From the NCBI GenBank assembly GCA_029339195.1, contig JAPTJF010000048.1, forward strand, positions 124,001 through 188,000: a stretch of DNA of 64,000 nucleotides, given 5' to 3'. How positions within the stretch are numbered: the first letter of the stretch is position 1; the number at the start of each line of letters is the position of its first letter. This document shows, in pieces, positions 23,501 through 34,023 of the stretch. This DNA is from Micractinium sp. NFX-FRZ (lineage: Eukaryota; Chlorophyta; Trebouxiophyceae; Chlorellales; Chlorellaceae). A program made the position numbers and the translations under genes. Under the pieces are notes generated by a model. The model had not been told where the DNA came from. It made no database searches and worked only from the letters and a program-made list of their open reading frames with translations.

Positions 23501-24549
23501 GTGGGCCGCCCTGGAAGCTGCCCAGCAGCCGGTGCGGCGCCAGCTGCTGGCGTTTGTTACCGGCAGCGCCAGCCTGCCTGCCGGCGGGTTTGCCGCCCTG
23601 CGGGGCTTCAACGGCGCCCTGCACCCTTTCACAGGTGGGGGTGGGCTGGGTGGGCGGGTGGAAGGGCAGTAGCAGGTGGGGTGGGGGCAGGGCGTTGATG
23701 CTGGCACACACGATGTCTCGTAAAGCGTATGAGGGGGTGCTATTGTCGTGAAGTCCATGGTTGAGGTGAGAACAGTTGTAGCATCCGGAGGAAGGGGTGG
23801 GAGCAGGGTGCCCTGCTGTTGGCTCCTTGGCTGTAGGCAAGCTTAGCCGCACGCTGTAGGAACGGGTGTGCAGGCAAGAGCCCGGCCTGGCCTGGCCTGG
23901 CCAAAGAATCAAGCAGAGCGCCTCCTTTGCCTGCGTGCTGCCTGCCCTACCCCTCACCATGCTGTGGCCACCGCCCTGCCTGCAGTGTGCGTGGTGGCGG
24001 CGGAGGGCGACGACCGCCTGCCCCGGGCCTCTACCTGTTTCAACACCATCTTCCTGCCGCGCTACTCCAGCGCCGCTGTGCTGGAGGCGCGCGTCACGCA
24101 GGCAATCAGCGGCGAGCAGTCATTTGACGAAGGTGGGGTGGGCAGGGTGGTAGCTGACAGGGCCTTTGGCTTAGTTCCTGTTGGCGTCCTCAACCCAATG
24201 CCTTCGGGCTGCACTCCTTCTTCTTCTTCTGGGGTGGCAAGGCAGGGAAACAGGTGGGGGAGAGTGGGCAGGCTGCCACCATGCTGGGTCATGCGGGTGG
24301 GCATGGCTGCAGCAGGCAGGGCGGCGCAGGCCAGAGTGCCGGCGAGAGGCAAGGTTGGGCTTGCAGAATCGCGGCATCATGCGCCCCGCCCCGCCCACCC
24401 CCTCAAAAGCTTCGTGTGTGCTGCCACCTGGGCCTGTTGTGTGCGGTGCGTGCAGCCTCGTTGCTGTGGCGCTGCCGACAGTAAGTAAGTAAGTTACATG
24501 TAACGACAGCACCTGCCTCCCCCTCCCTGCAGCCGTCATCCGGCGCTGA
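17508..24549 (+). CDS. Ankyrin-repeat HECT E3 ubiquitin ligase
   Basis: HECT-type E3 that takes ubiquitin from an E2 onto its own Cys and passes it to a substrate probably bound by the ankyrin repeats. Thirteen exons: 17508-18324, 18515-18792, 19025-19111, 19314-19598, 19873-20067, 20361-20597, 20936-21643, 21869-22084, 22286-22361, 22580-22752, 23010-23634, 23986-24132 and 24533-24549; 1286 residues in phase. Ankyrin units (GRLDLLEVVLESGG, GFTPLMLAAAAD, DGSTALHAAAEGG) fill the first half. An Ala/Pro-rich linker precedes the HECT domain, which begins with HGVGDGVRREWFRLLAAEL. The catalytic Cys is residue 1250 in LPRASTCFNTIFLPRY, 36 residues from the end as usual. The C-terminus AVIRR replaces the common GFG-type ending. 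The intron after exon 10 has a GC donor. Ankyrin-HECT fusions exist in animals (HACE1-like), but orthology was not tested. Confidence 0.93.
18793..18825 (+). repeat. CTG/GCT repeat at a HECT-gene donor site
   Basis: The GTGAGC donor after exon 2 runs directly into about nine CTG units. A slippage-prone repeat therefore touches a splice site and could vary between strains. Confidence 0.85.
20161..20177 (+). repeat. Copy of HECT-gene exon 5 end
   Basis: gccatgctcgaggtgtg is identical to the exon 5 end and donor at 20056-20072, offset 105 bp into the downstream intron. Confidence 0.85.
20664..20684 (+). repeat. Copy of HECT-gene exon 6 end
   Basis: The copy of actgggcgtctgtgcag (one substitution) lies 85 bp downstream of the exon 6 donor, inside the intron. 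Confidence 0.8.
21764..21815 (+). repeat. Copy of HECT-gene exon 8 start and acceptor
   Basis: The acceptor and first codons of exon 8 (gtggccagcctggcctgcaa) are repeated exactly 100 bp upstream in the intron with few changes. The copy could act as an alternative acceptor. Confidence 0.9.
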
Positions 24550-25074
24550 ACAGCTGGGCGGTGCACCGATGATGCACACCCAGGATCTGCTCGACCCAGG
24601 ATCTGCTCGACCCAGGATCCCTCCAAGATCAAACATCCTACCTACACCTGTCCCATGAACATCACCTAACGTGTCCCACGCACCTACTGCTCCACTTGTT
24701 TCCATTCTTCCATCGTGCTCCGCTGGCAACTTCTCTTATGCCACCTGCCCTGCTTCGGTACCCTTCATCATCGCCTCTGCCATTGCACTTTATGTTGTAT
24801 GTTGCATCCCACCCATATGCTTGCCGCCTGACGCACATGCCTGCACCTGCCCCGCCCTGTATGCACCCCTGCCCTGTATGCCTGTACTGCAATTGCTTGA
24901 TGCCTGTAACGCGACCTGTTGTGTGCACGGAATGCTGGGAGGTTCAGCAGGGCTGTGCAGGACGTCAGGAAGCAGCGCTGAACGGGGGTGGCCAGGCAGA
25001 GGGTTGAGGGTCAAGACAACATGAAGGATCTCTGCCAGCAGCCCTGTAGCACAGTCTACAGCTACAGCTACATT
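24550..25074. other. Convergent 3' region, HECT / GT90-A
   Basis: No gene seen. About three copies of a 16-bp unit (cccaggatctgctcga) lie at 24578-24622. A plus-strand TGTAA near 24907 may end the HECT transcript. Confidence 0.55.
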
Positions 25075-28000
25075 TCATGCTGCTGTGGCGCCAGCCGTCT
25101 TTGCCTGCCCGTGTCCCGCTGGCGGCACGTTCTGTACAGCTGCCGCTGCCGCCCCAGCTGCCGCGAGTTTACGGTTCGCTTCTGCCACCTGGCCGCCGCC
25201 TGCGCTGCCCCTCGGAGCCACAACCGCAACGCTGGAATTTACGGCGCTTCCCCCTGCCGCCGCAGCTGTGCTACCGCCTGCCGTCGCTGGTGCTGCTGCA
25301 GCGCTGGTGCTGGCTGCGCTGTCAGGGGTGTCCGCCGCTGCCCCCGCCTTGCCTCCCTGCTCCGCCGCAGCCATGAGTTCTATGTAGCGCGCCTCGGCAG
25401 CATGGCGCCCCACAGCAAAGCACGCAGGCTTGCCCGCGCTGTGGCACTTCTGCTCTACTTCCGCGCCATGCGCCGACGACTTCTTGCCCAGCTCCTCTGC
25501 ACGCGCCTTGGCCTCCAAGGTGGCGACGTTGTTGCTGCCGTGGTACAGCTGCATGTAGCGATCGATCACCAGCTGCCAGTACCGGTACTGCCCGTCATCG
25601 TCCAGCCAGGCGGCGGCAAAGGCCTGGGCGTTGGCCGCGATGCGCTGCGCCACAAGCTCGTTGGCTGGGTTGCCGCGCAGCGTGCGCAGCAGCGGCAGCA
25701 CGTCGTCCTCGCTGCGCTGCCAGAAGGGCAGGTAGTGCTCGCATGGTTTGAGGGCGTGGTAGAACCTGCGGCGAGTGCGGGTGAGCAGTGCTTGTCAACC
25801 CTCCGACATGTGTCAGGCAAGGTCGGCGCAGAAAGACCGGGCAGCCGGGAGCCCTGTCCGTTACCAGACAGGACAATCCAACAGCTGCGGTGGGGGAGGC
25901 ATGCCCATCAATGCATCTGAAGCATGTGCTTAGCGCTTCAACAACACGCCTGCCTGCTGCCTCGGCTCGTGCCGTGCCGCTGCGTGCCGCCGGCGCCCTT
26001 GCTTGCCGCGCCACGTGCCCCCTGCCTGCAGGTGGCGCTTTGCTCACCACTCGATGAATGAAGACTCCTGCTTCAGCACCAGGCTGTTCATGGACAACAG
26101 GGTGGCAAAGCGGCGGGAGGCGGTGATGCCGTCCAACTGGAGCAGGTACCTGCAGCAGCGGGATGTGGAGTGCAGGGCAGGACGGGAGGGCGGTTGGCAC
26201 AAGCATCCCAGCGTCACAGGCCTCACAAGGACCACAGGCAGGCTTGCTTGCTTAAAGGCTGCCAGGCGGGTGTGTCAGGGGGGCGGCACAGGGTGCTGCA
26301 CAGTGCAGCCCTGCGCTGGCTGTGCAGGCCGGCCGGCAGCAACGGCAGCAGCAGCAGCAACAGCCGCAGCAGCGGCAGCGGCAGCACCGGTGGCGGCAGC
26401 AGAAGCACGCCAACGACAACAACTACCGCCAGTGCGGGGGCGGCAGGTGAAGCATTGCTGAGGTCGCTTGCTTGCCAGCTCATTTCAGAGCTGGGATGCT
26501 AGGGTGTAGGTTCTACAAACCCTAGGGACCATAACACCCTAAACCCAGTGCTGGCAGACCCTGGCCCTCTCACTTGTAGGCTGCGTGCTCCTGGTGGGTA
26601 GCCCCTGGCCCCGCTGGCGTCTTCACTCTGCCCCAGGGTCTTATAAGCGAGACGTTGAGCTGGTCGGGGCGCTGGTCTGCCAGCAGGGTGAGGCTTTCAC
26701 GTGAGCAGGTGCTGCTGGAGGTTGGGAGGGTGCCGTTCAGGCCGTGCATCTTGCACCAGGGGCTGCCCCTGCAGGCAGATTTGGGGGGCACGTGGTTTGG
26801 CCGTCCCCTCAAGGTGGTGGCCCCACGGGGGGCAGCCGCCCATCTGCTTCATGATGAAGCAGACAGGTGAAGCTGCCGTGCACCCTACCAGCGTGCATGC
26901 GAGCCAGACAGCATGCTTGCCACGCAGTGCTGGCCCCGTCAAGGGAGACGGTGGGCAGCAAGCAGGGGTGAGGTGGGCAGCAATTAGGGGGTGCTGCAGC
27001 TGGTCCCAGCCGAGCAAGCACAGAGAGCCTGGCAGGGCAGGTTGCAGCAGGGAGCCGAGCAGGCACCCACCTGAAGAAGGCCAGGTCGCTCTTCTGGCTC
27101 CAAGGCACAAACACGGGTTCATAATCACGCCCAAAAGGGGGCACTGCCACGTCGTGGGTGTCTTTTTGGTTGATGATGGACAGCACAGGTGCGGCGCAGT
27201 GGCTGGCCCCCGACTGCAGCAGTGCGTGGGGGCAGCAGGGGGGCACAGGAGAGGGATGTGAGTGTGCATGCGCAGCGGGGGGTGGGGGCGGGGTCCGCGG
27301 GCGAGATCTCTTTCCAGAAGAAGCGGGCGGCTGCAGGGGGCGGCGTGCTGTTTACCTGGGAACCCCTGCGCTGCTGCAACTACTGGCTGGCTGGCCATCA
27401 GATCAAACGGCACCCTGCATGGCAACCTTGCAGTGCTGAGCTGGCGCCCGCCCCTCTCACCCTCTTGCTGAAGCAGCGCGGGTGGTCGTACACGCTCCAC
27501 AGGAAGGGGACGCCCTCCGGCACCCGCAGCTTCCCCTCCCTCATGCCCTTGTCCCAGGCCTCCCTCTGAGGGCGCACCTGCGGGGCAGGGACAGATGGGC
27601 GGAATGAGCAGGTAATGGCGCCACTGAGCGGGCGCTGAGCGAGGTGAGGGCTTGCCAAGGCCTGGCCTGGTTGTTGAGCAGCAGCAAGCCGCAGCCTGAG
27701 GGGCAAGTGGGCGGCAAGTGCAAGGTGCAACAGGCCCCCGCACAACCGCACCCACCCACCGGCCCACCCAGCTCCACATGGCAGCGGACTGCACCAGCCA
27801 TTGCAGTACCAGTGGTGCAAGCACATGCATTGCGGTACCAGCGGCACACACCCAATTGTTGCAGTACCAGCGGCACTCGTTGTTGTGGCGGCGCGGGAAT
27901 GTGACAGTGCCGTTGTACACCTGGCGGGACAAGGTTGGGAGTGAAGGAGGCAGCAGCGGGTGCAGGGGCGGCGTGCCGCAAAAAGAAGCGCACGCGTCCT

Positions 28001-28822
28001 GCATCATCTTGGCACGAGTGATGCACCAAGTACCAGCAGGCAAGTACGTTTCTGGCGCGCTACAAGCCTTGGCTGCGGGGCGGCCCACAGGGGGTGAAAC
28101 GCCCAGCACCCACCTCGCAACGGCGCATCCCCGCCCGCCCAGCACCCACCTCGCAGCGGCATCCCTGCCCGCCCAGCACCCACCTCGACCCAGACAGCCG
28201 TGTCATGTGTTCCGAGGGCACCCAGAATCTTTGCCGTCCCCATCAGATCTTCCAGTGTGAACCCGGTGTCAGCCCATTGCTTGAAGGAGGCATCCGCCCC
28301 TGCCACGATGGCCGCTGTCGCATCTTTCAAGGACTGCGCCGGCAGAGGAATGGCGTCGGGCCCGCCGCAGAGCAGAGGCGTGAGTGCGCCGCTGCCAACA
28401 GTGCCGCCGCCCTTTGTGGCCCCCAAGCTGCCCTCCCGCAGCGTCTGCTCGCCCTGCGGGCCCTGCTGCTGCTGCTGCTGCTCCGCCGCCACCGCTGTTG
28501 GCGCTGCGCCCGCCCCGGGGCAGGCGGGAGGGGCGGGGCATGCCGGGCATTGGAGGCACGCAGTTGCAGCCTCTGGTGCCCGGTGCTTCTGCAGGGCTGT
28601 CGGTTTAGCAAGTAGAGCTGCCATGTCCATCGCCGGTGGACAGGCTGGGCACACGTGGGAGGGGCAGCTGGACCGAAGCGCCGCCAGCCCTCCGCCGCCG
28701 ACGCCGCTGGCACTGCTCTCCCACAGCAGCACGCCGCACGCCGCAAGCAGCGCCAACGCGGCAATTGCTCCCATCGCGCCCAAGGAGGACGCCGTGGCCA
28801 GGCGCCGCCCGGCGAAGGCCAT
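25075..28822 (-). CDS. GT90 family glycosyltransferase (CAP10-like), copy A
   Basis: Glycosyltransferase family 90 (CAP10/POGLUT-like), probably a type II Golgi or ER enzyme that transfers a sugar such as glucose or xylose; the substrate is not readable from sequence. Exons 28184-28822, 27852-27920, 27461-27577, 27071-27213, 26574-26768, 26048-26149 and 25075-25765; 651 residues. An N-terminal signal anchor (ALALLAACGVLLW) follows MAFAGRRLAT, and a low-complexity stem contains paired Cys. GT90 hallmarks are VFVPWSQKSDLAFFRG, SLIRPWGR, YLLQLDGITASRRFATLL, NSLVLKQESSFIEWFYHAL, CEHYLPF and a final Ala-rich tail. The start was chosen by agreement with copy B; an in-frame ATG at 28924 is less likely. 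The gene lies in tandem with copy B with identical intron positions. Confidence 0.92.
27801..27876 (-). repeat. Copies of GT90-A exon 2 end
   Basis: Three units of ttgcagtaccagcggcac-like sequence start at 27801, 27830 and 27859, about 29 bp apart. The last belongs to exon 2 and the other two lie in the downstream intron. Confidence 0.8.
28105..28192 (-). repeat. Copies of GT90-A exon 1 donor region
   Basis: agcacccacctcg occurs at 28105, 28141 and 28175 with similar spacers (periods 36 and 34 bp). The last is the true donor edge of exon 1. The other two give duplicate GAG|GTGGGT donors. Confidence 0.88.
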
Positions 28823-29638
28823 AGCCCTCAATTTGCCGCAGGGTGAGCAGCCTGTGTCGGCCCTTCTGCTCAAGATCCGACAGAAACAAGCCACGCGACA
28901 GAGGTAGGCGTAATACCAATGCACGCCCGCGCTGCCCGTTGCAGCAGGACCACCTCCACCAGCTTCCGCCTGGCTGCGCCTGGGCGCTGGCGCCAGCCAT
29001 AGGTAAGGCCTGCGAGATACCTGGGCGCTGGCGCCAGCCAGAGGTTACGGTCTGCTTGATACCGCGGTGGAGCCCGCACATGGGTGCACACATCTAAACC
29101 TCCGTGATATGGCACATCACATACAGCCCTTAGACAGGCAAGGCGGCACCGGAGCCTGGTCAAGCCTTAGGAGCCTGGTCACCCGTGCATCCGTTCACAG
29201 GTCGGTCTCAAAACTGTGCTTTTGGTTTGTGTCGCAGAGGTGTCCCGCTGCATCCCGCTGCACTGTGTGCCACCGGTCCCAGCCAGGCCTCACCTCACGA
29301 GATTCGCATGCAAGTGCAGCAGGTGCGCTTGGTGCTGAAGCGCCGCCACTCGTTTGCAAAGCGCAGCTGGTCGCCTTCATACGCAGCGGACATGTGGGAT
29401 CTGCTGCCTCATGTCTGCGCCTCGTTTGCCATTCACCCTCACAGCACAGCCTCAACCTTGAACGTGCCGGCAGGCATTGCAGGCTCTGGATGTGAAATGA
29501 AGCGACGCTGGAGTCAAAATCAAGCAGGGACATTGACTTGGGGTGAGCAGTGCTGAGCTTAGCTGGATGCGCAGTGTTGGGGGTGAACGAGATAGCATTC
29601 ACTTGGTTGAGTCCAACCAACAGATAGTAAGTGGCAAG
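28823..29638. other. Intergenic stretch between GT90-A and GT90-B
   Basis: 816 bp without a supported gene. It holds the promoter of copy A and the 3' UTR of copy B, both minus strand, and a 41-bp tandem repeat at 28979-29062. Confidence 0.6.
28979..29062 (+). repeat. 41-bp tandem repeat with 12-bp palindrome
   Basis: Two units of about 41 bp, each starting cctgggcgctggcgccagcc. Each contains the perfect palindrome gctggcgccagc. The position upstream of GT90-A would suit a promoter element, but nothing proves it. Confidence 0.75.
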
Positions 29639-32600
29639 TTATGACTGGCGCTCGTCAGCCGTTGATGCCTCCGCCTCCACCTGCCTTGTATTGTGCCCCG
29701 CTGCACCTGCCGCCCCAGCCGCCGCCGCAACCTTACGGCGTGCGCGTGCAACCGCGTCATCCGCAGCGCTGCCCCCTGCCATGGCCGCTGCATTGGCGGC
29801 AGGCGCCGATGTGCTGCTGCCCGTGCCGGTACTGCCTGCCGCCGCTTCCTCCTTGCTCGCCCGGTCAGGCGCCTCCCTAAGCCGCTCATATTCCTGGTTG
29901 GCGGCATCTCTGCCCACGGCCCAGCATTCGGGCTGCCCTGCTGCATAACACTTCTCCTCTGCCACTGCGCCAAACGCCGACGACTTCTTGCCCAGCTCCT
30001 CTGCACGCGCCTTGGCCTCCAAGGTGGCGACGTTGTTGCTGCCGTGGTACAGCTGCATGTAGCGATCAATCATCAGCTGCCAGTACCGGTACTGCCCGTC
30101 ATCGTCCAGCCAGGCGGCGGCAAAGGCCTGGGCGTTGGCCGCGATGCGCTGCGCCACACGCTCGTTGGCTGGGTTGCCGCGCAGCGTGCGCAGCAGGGTC
30201 AGCACGTCGTCCTCGCTGCGCTGCCAGAAGGGCAGGTAGTGCTCGCAGGGTTTAAGGGCGTGGTAGAACCTGCAGCGGGAGCGGGTGTGGGTGAGCAGTG
30301 CTGGTGTGCATTGCATGGCTACCAGTTGGTACCATCGTGGTACGGATGCAGGAAGGAGGCCAGGCGGGCAGCGACTGTTATTTGCTGTAAACGTGGGCAG
30401 GGCGTGCAGTGCCGCTGCAGTACCCCCTGCTCACCACTCGTCCCACAGCGACTCCTGCTTCAGCACCAGGCTGTTCATGGGCAGCAGCGTGGCAAAGCGG
30501 CGGGAGGCGGACATCCCGTCCAACTGGAGCAGGTACCTGCAGCAGGAGGGTGTGCGGGGTGCAGGCAGGCAGGTAGGTCAGGCAGGCACGGCAGGCATTC
30601 ACAGGGTTTGTAGCGGAAGCAAGCTCCCTGGCCACACATGCCAGGGGCAGAAGGTAGGCGGGTGGTGTGGGATCCTCCAAGGTATCAAAATGCGACGTCA
30701 CGCAGTAGTCGAGGGAGCATAACTAAGAGACTCGTCCATACTGCCGCATGCACACCTGCAGCTGGCAGCAGCAGCTGGGAAAGCTGCCGGCGCCGCTACA
30801 GCACCCAGCAACGCACAGCAGCCCTGGGGTTGTGGTGCGCCCCCCTTGCTCACTCACTTGTACTCGCCGTGCTCAAGGTGTGTGGCAGGCGGCCCCGCAG
30901 GAGTGGTCACCCTGCCCCAGGGTCTTATAAGCGAGACGTTGAGCCACTCAGGGTGCTGCTCTGCCAGCAGGGTGAGGCTCTCACGTGAGCAGTTGCTGCC
31001 AGGCTGCATGGCGGTGCCATTCAGGGCGTGTGGTTGGCACCAGGGGCTGCCCCTGCAGGCAGCGGTGCAAGGGGGGGCGGGGTTTGTGGGATCAACATGT
31101 CGGTGCAGCAGGGCCCGCCACAGGGTACACCCAGCCAGCCAGCCAGCCAGGTGGGCAGTACGAGCCAAGCAGGCAGGCACCGGCGCTCGCCTGAAGAAGG
31201 CCAGGTCGCTCTTGTCGCTCCACGGCACAAACACGGGTTCGTATTCACGCCCAAAAGGCGGCACGGCCAGGTCGTGCATGTCCCTGTGCTTGATGATGGA
31301 CAGCACTGGGGCCGTGCAGACGCTGCCCCCCGGCTGCAGCAGGGGCGGGCGCAAGGCTGAGTGCGAGGGGGATGGGCAGCGCGCAGGCATACCTGCCGCT
31401 GCCGCCTGCGCCGCCTGCGCTGCTGCCCCGTCGCGCGTCCCGCGGGCCCAACATTGCAGTGCAGCAGCACCAGCAGCAGCAGCAGCAGCTGCTGCAGCAG
31501 CGGCAGCCCGTGGGGAGGGAGCAGAGCATCTGGGTGCACGTGGCATCGCACCTGCGTGTTTCCGTCTCGGCACACTGCGAAGTCGTACACGTTCCATAGG
31601 AAGGGCACGCCCTCTGGCACCCCCAGCTTGCCCTCCCGAATGCCCCGCTCCCAAGCCTCCTTCAAGGGTGGAACCTGCAAGCAGGGGCAGCCGTGGGGGA
31701 AGCACAACACACAGGCGGGCGGTTCAGCCACTCTTGAGCTTGAGCCCCGCCGATTGTGGGTGGGCGGCCCAGTGTGCTCAGCAGGCCAGGGCGCGCTGCA
31801 GGTGGCCAGCCCAGCAGCAGAGTGACAGCAGCACAATCAGCAGCAAACTCGGCCGGCAGAGACGGCAGCGGCAGCAGAGGCGGCGGCGGCAGCGTGCAGT
31901 GGCGGCCGAACCCACCCAGTCGTTGCAGTACCAGCCGCACTCGTTGTTGTGGCGGCGCGGGAACGTGACCACGCCACCGTCCACCTGGCAAATGAGTATG
32001 GGTGGGTGGGTGGGTGTGGGGGAATGACAGGATGGGGCAGACGACGGTAGAAAGAGGGTGGGAAAGAGGGTAGGGAAGAGGGTGTCATGCAGCACATGGT
32101 GTGCATCAGATGCGCTGTGATGGAGAAGAGGTGCGCACAGCTGGCACGAGCTGGCAGGCAGGCAGGCAGGCAGGCCAGCTTTACCACCAGTGCAGCAGGA
32201 CGGCGGGCGCCAAGGGCGCGGGACGCATGTGTCAGAGGCCCGGCTGCTCACAGCGCCCATCACACGCCCACTGCTGGCAGTACCCGCCTAGCATGCGCCA
32301 ACATAGCTGTACAGCATGGTTCCAAGCACCATCCCCATGTGATGAGCTTCTTGAAGCTTTGACCCGCCTCGAGCCCGCCAGCACCCACCTCCACCCAGAC
32401 GAGCGTGTCGTGCGTGCCAACAGCGCCCAGCGTCTCTGCCGTGTGCATCAGATCTTCAAGCGTGAACCCAGTGTCCGCCCACTGGGCGAACGAGGAATCC
32501 ACTCCTGCCAGGATGGCCTCCGTGGCGGTCTGTAAGGACTGAGAGGGCGGCGGGATGGCGTGGGGCCCGCCGCAGAGCAGCGGGGTGAGAGCGCTGCTGC

Positions 32601-33045
32601 CGTTGACGCTGCCGCCCTCTGCTGCACCCGTACTGCCGCGATTGCTGCCCGCCGCCTGCTGCTGCTCGTCCTGTGCCTGCTGCCCTGAGCGCGCTTCCGG
32701 CCGTCGCTTAGTCAGAGCTGGTTGCTGGTGGGAAGGGTGGCCCCGCTGCTCTGCCTCAGCTTGGGGGCAAGCCGGGCACTGCAGGGAAGCTGGCGCCGCC
32801 TGTGCTGTGGTTGCCTTGTCCAGTTGAGAAAGCCTGGCTGCTACAGCTGCTACGTCCAGCGCCGCAGGACATGCTGGGCACACGTGGACGGGGCAACTGT
32901 GCTGGAGCGCTGCGAGCCCGCTGCCGCCGCTACCCGCCCACACCAGTATACCGCCCGCTGTCAGCAGGAGCGCTACGGTCGCTGCCGCCCCCAAGGTGAC
33001 CCAGGAAGAGCCCGGAGTGGCCAGCCGCCGCGCGGAGAAGGCCAT
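29639..33045 (-). CDS. GT90 family glycosyltransferase (CAP10-like), copy B
   Basis: Tandem paralogue of copy A with the same exon plan: 32389-33045, 31916-31984, 31552-31674, 31191-31333, 30858-31052, 30435-30536 and 29639-30269; 639 residues. Signal anchor VALLLTAGGILVW follows MAFSARRLAT. Family motifs are VFVPWSDKSDLAFFRG, SLIRPWGR, YLLQLDGMSASRRFATLL, NSLVLKQESLWDEWFYHAL and CEHYLPF. The donor after exon 4 is GC (AG|GCGAGC) where copy A has GT. The first part of the last exon is almost identical to copy A at DNA level while exon 1 and the Ala/Ser-rich tail have diverged, which suggests gene conversion. Donor sugar and acceptor are unknown. Confidence 0.92.
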
Positions 33046-34023
33046 GTCTCAGCCCCGGTGCAGGCCGCGGGCGGGCTGGTCCCTCCCCTGGCCTCTCGCG
33101 GAATGATGCGGTCTGGAAACAGTGAAGCAAAGATGGTGCACATAAACTGTATGCAGTGATGCGCGGGACCGGCACCTTTCTGTACCCTGTGGCGGGCCCG
33201 CCAGCTTCGGCCTCGGTGCCATCTTGGCCGGGCGTGAACCAGCAGCTCCTGTTCCCCGCAATACCGCAATACTATTTAGTGCGTAGCCGCAAGGCCGCGC
33301 CTGAGTAGCCTGCAGTACCTTCGCCCGTCGGCGGCGGCGGCACCTCTGTGGTGGTGCCAGCAGCAGCTAGTTGGGCAGTTTCAAGATGCTGTCTGCCACG
33401 GGCCTCTTCTGGAATTTCTGTGTGTCTTCTCCGGTGTTCATGCCACGGCGTGCCGTGCACGTGCCTCGCAACACCTTACAGCACCCTCCGCCGCTGCGCC
33501 GGCACGCTGTCGCAGTTCACGCTGCACCCGCATCAAGACTTGCGAACTTTCTGTGCTCTGTGCATTGTTTATTACAACTTGCTTATTACAGCTTGCTTAC
33601 AGGGTGCAGGCAGAATGGCGATGGCGCCAAAAGTCAGGTTGGAGCTGACGGGTATGCACAGCGCGAGCTTAGGGAACAAGCGGCCATGGCCTGCAGGCCC
33701 GTCTGCAGCCGATGCATTCAGGGATAGAGACAGATTCATGGGAAGAAGAGGTAAGCAATATGCAGGTCATGCAAATTAATTGGAGCCACAAGGGGGCGAG
33801 AGCTCCTGCTCGCCCCCCTTGCCGCCGGCGCGCGGCGACTTGGCTAAGAGAGCGTGCTAAGAGAGAGGCGTGTCTAAGCGCAGATGCAGATGCGGGGCTG
33901 AACAAGAGCAGTTGCTGAGGCTCAAAATTGACAAAAGTTGGGAACTATGTGCGTTTGACTTGGATTGAATTTGGGTGCCTGGATCCTGGGGTTGGTCTTG
34001 ATCATAATGCTCGAGCCGGGCGC
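33046..34023. other. Intergenic stretch, GT90-B to aquaporin
   Basis: 978 bp without a supported gene. It contains the GT90-B promoter (minus strand, near 33046-33300) and the aquaporin 3' UTR. No structured repeat was noticed. Confidence 0.55.
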
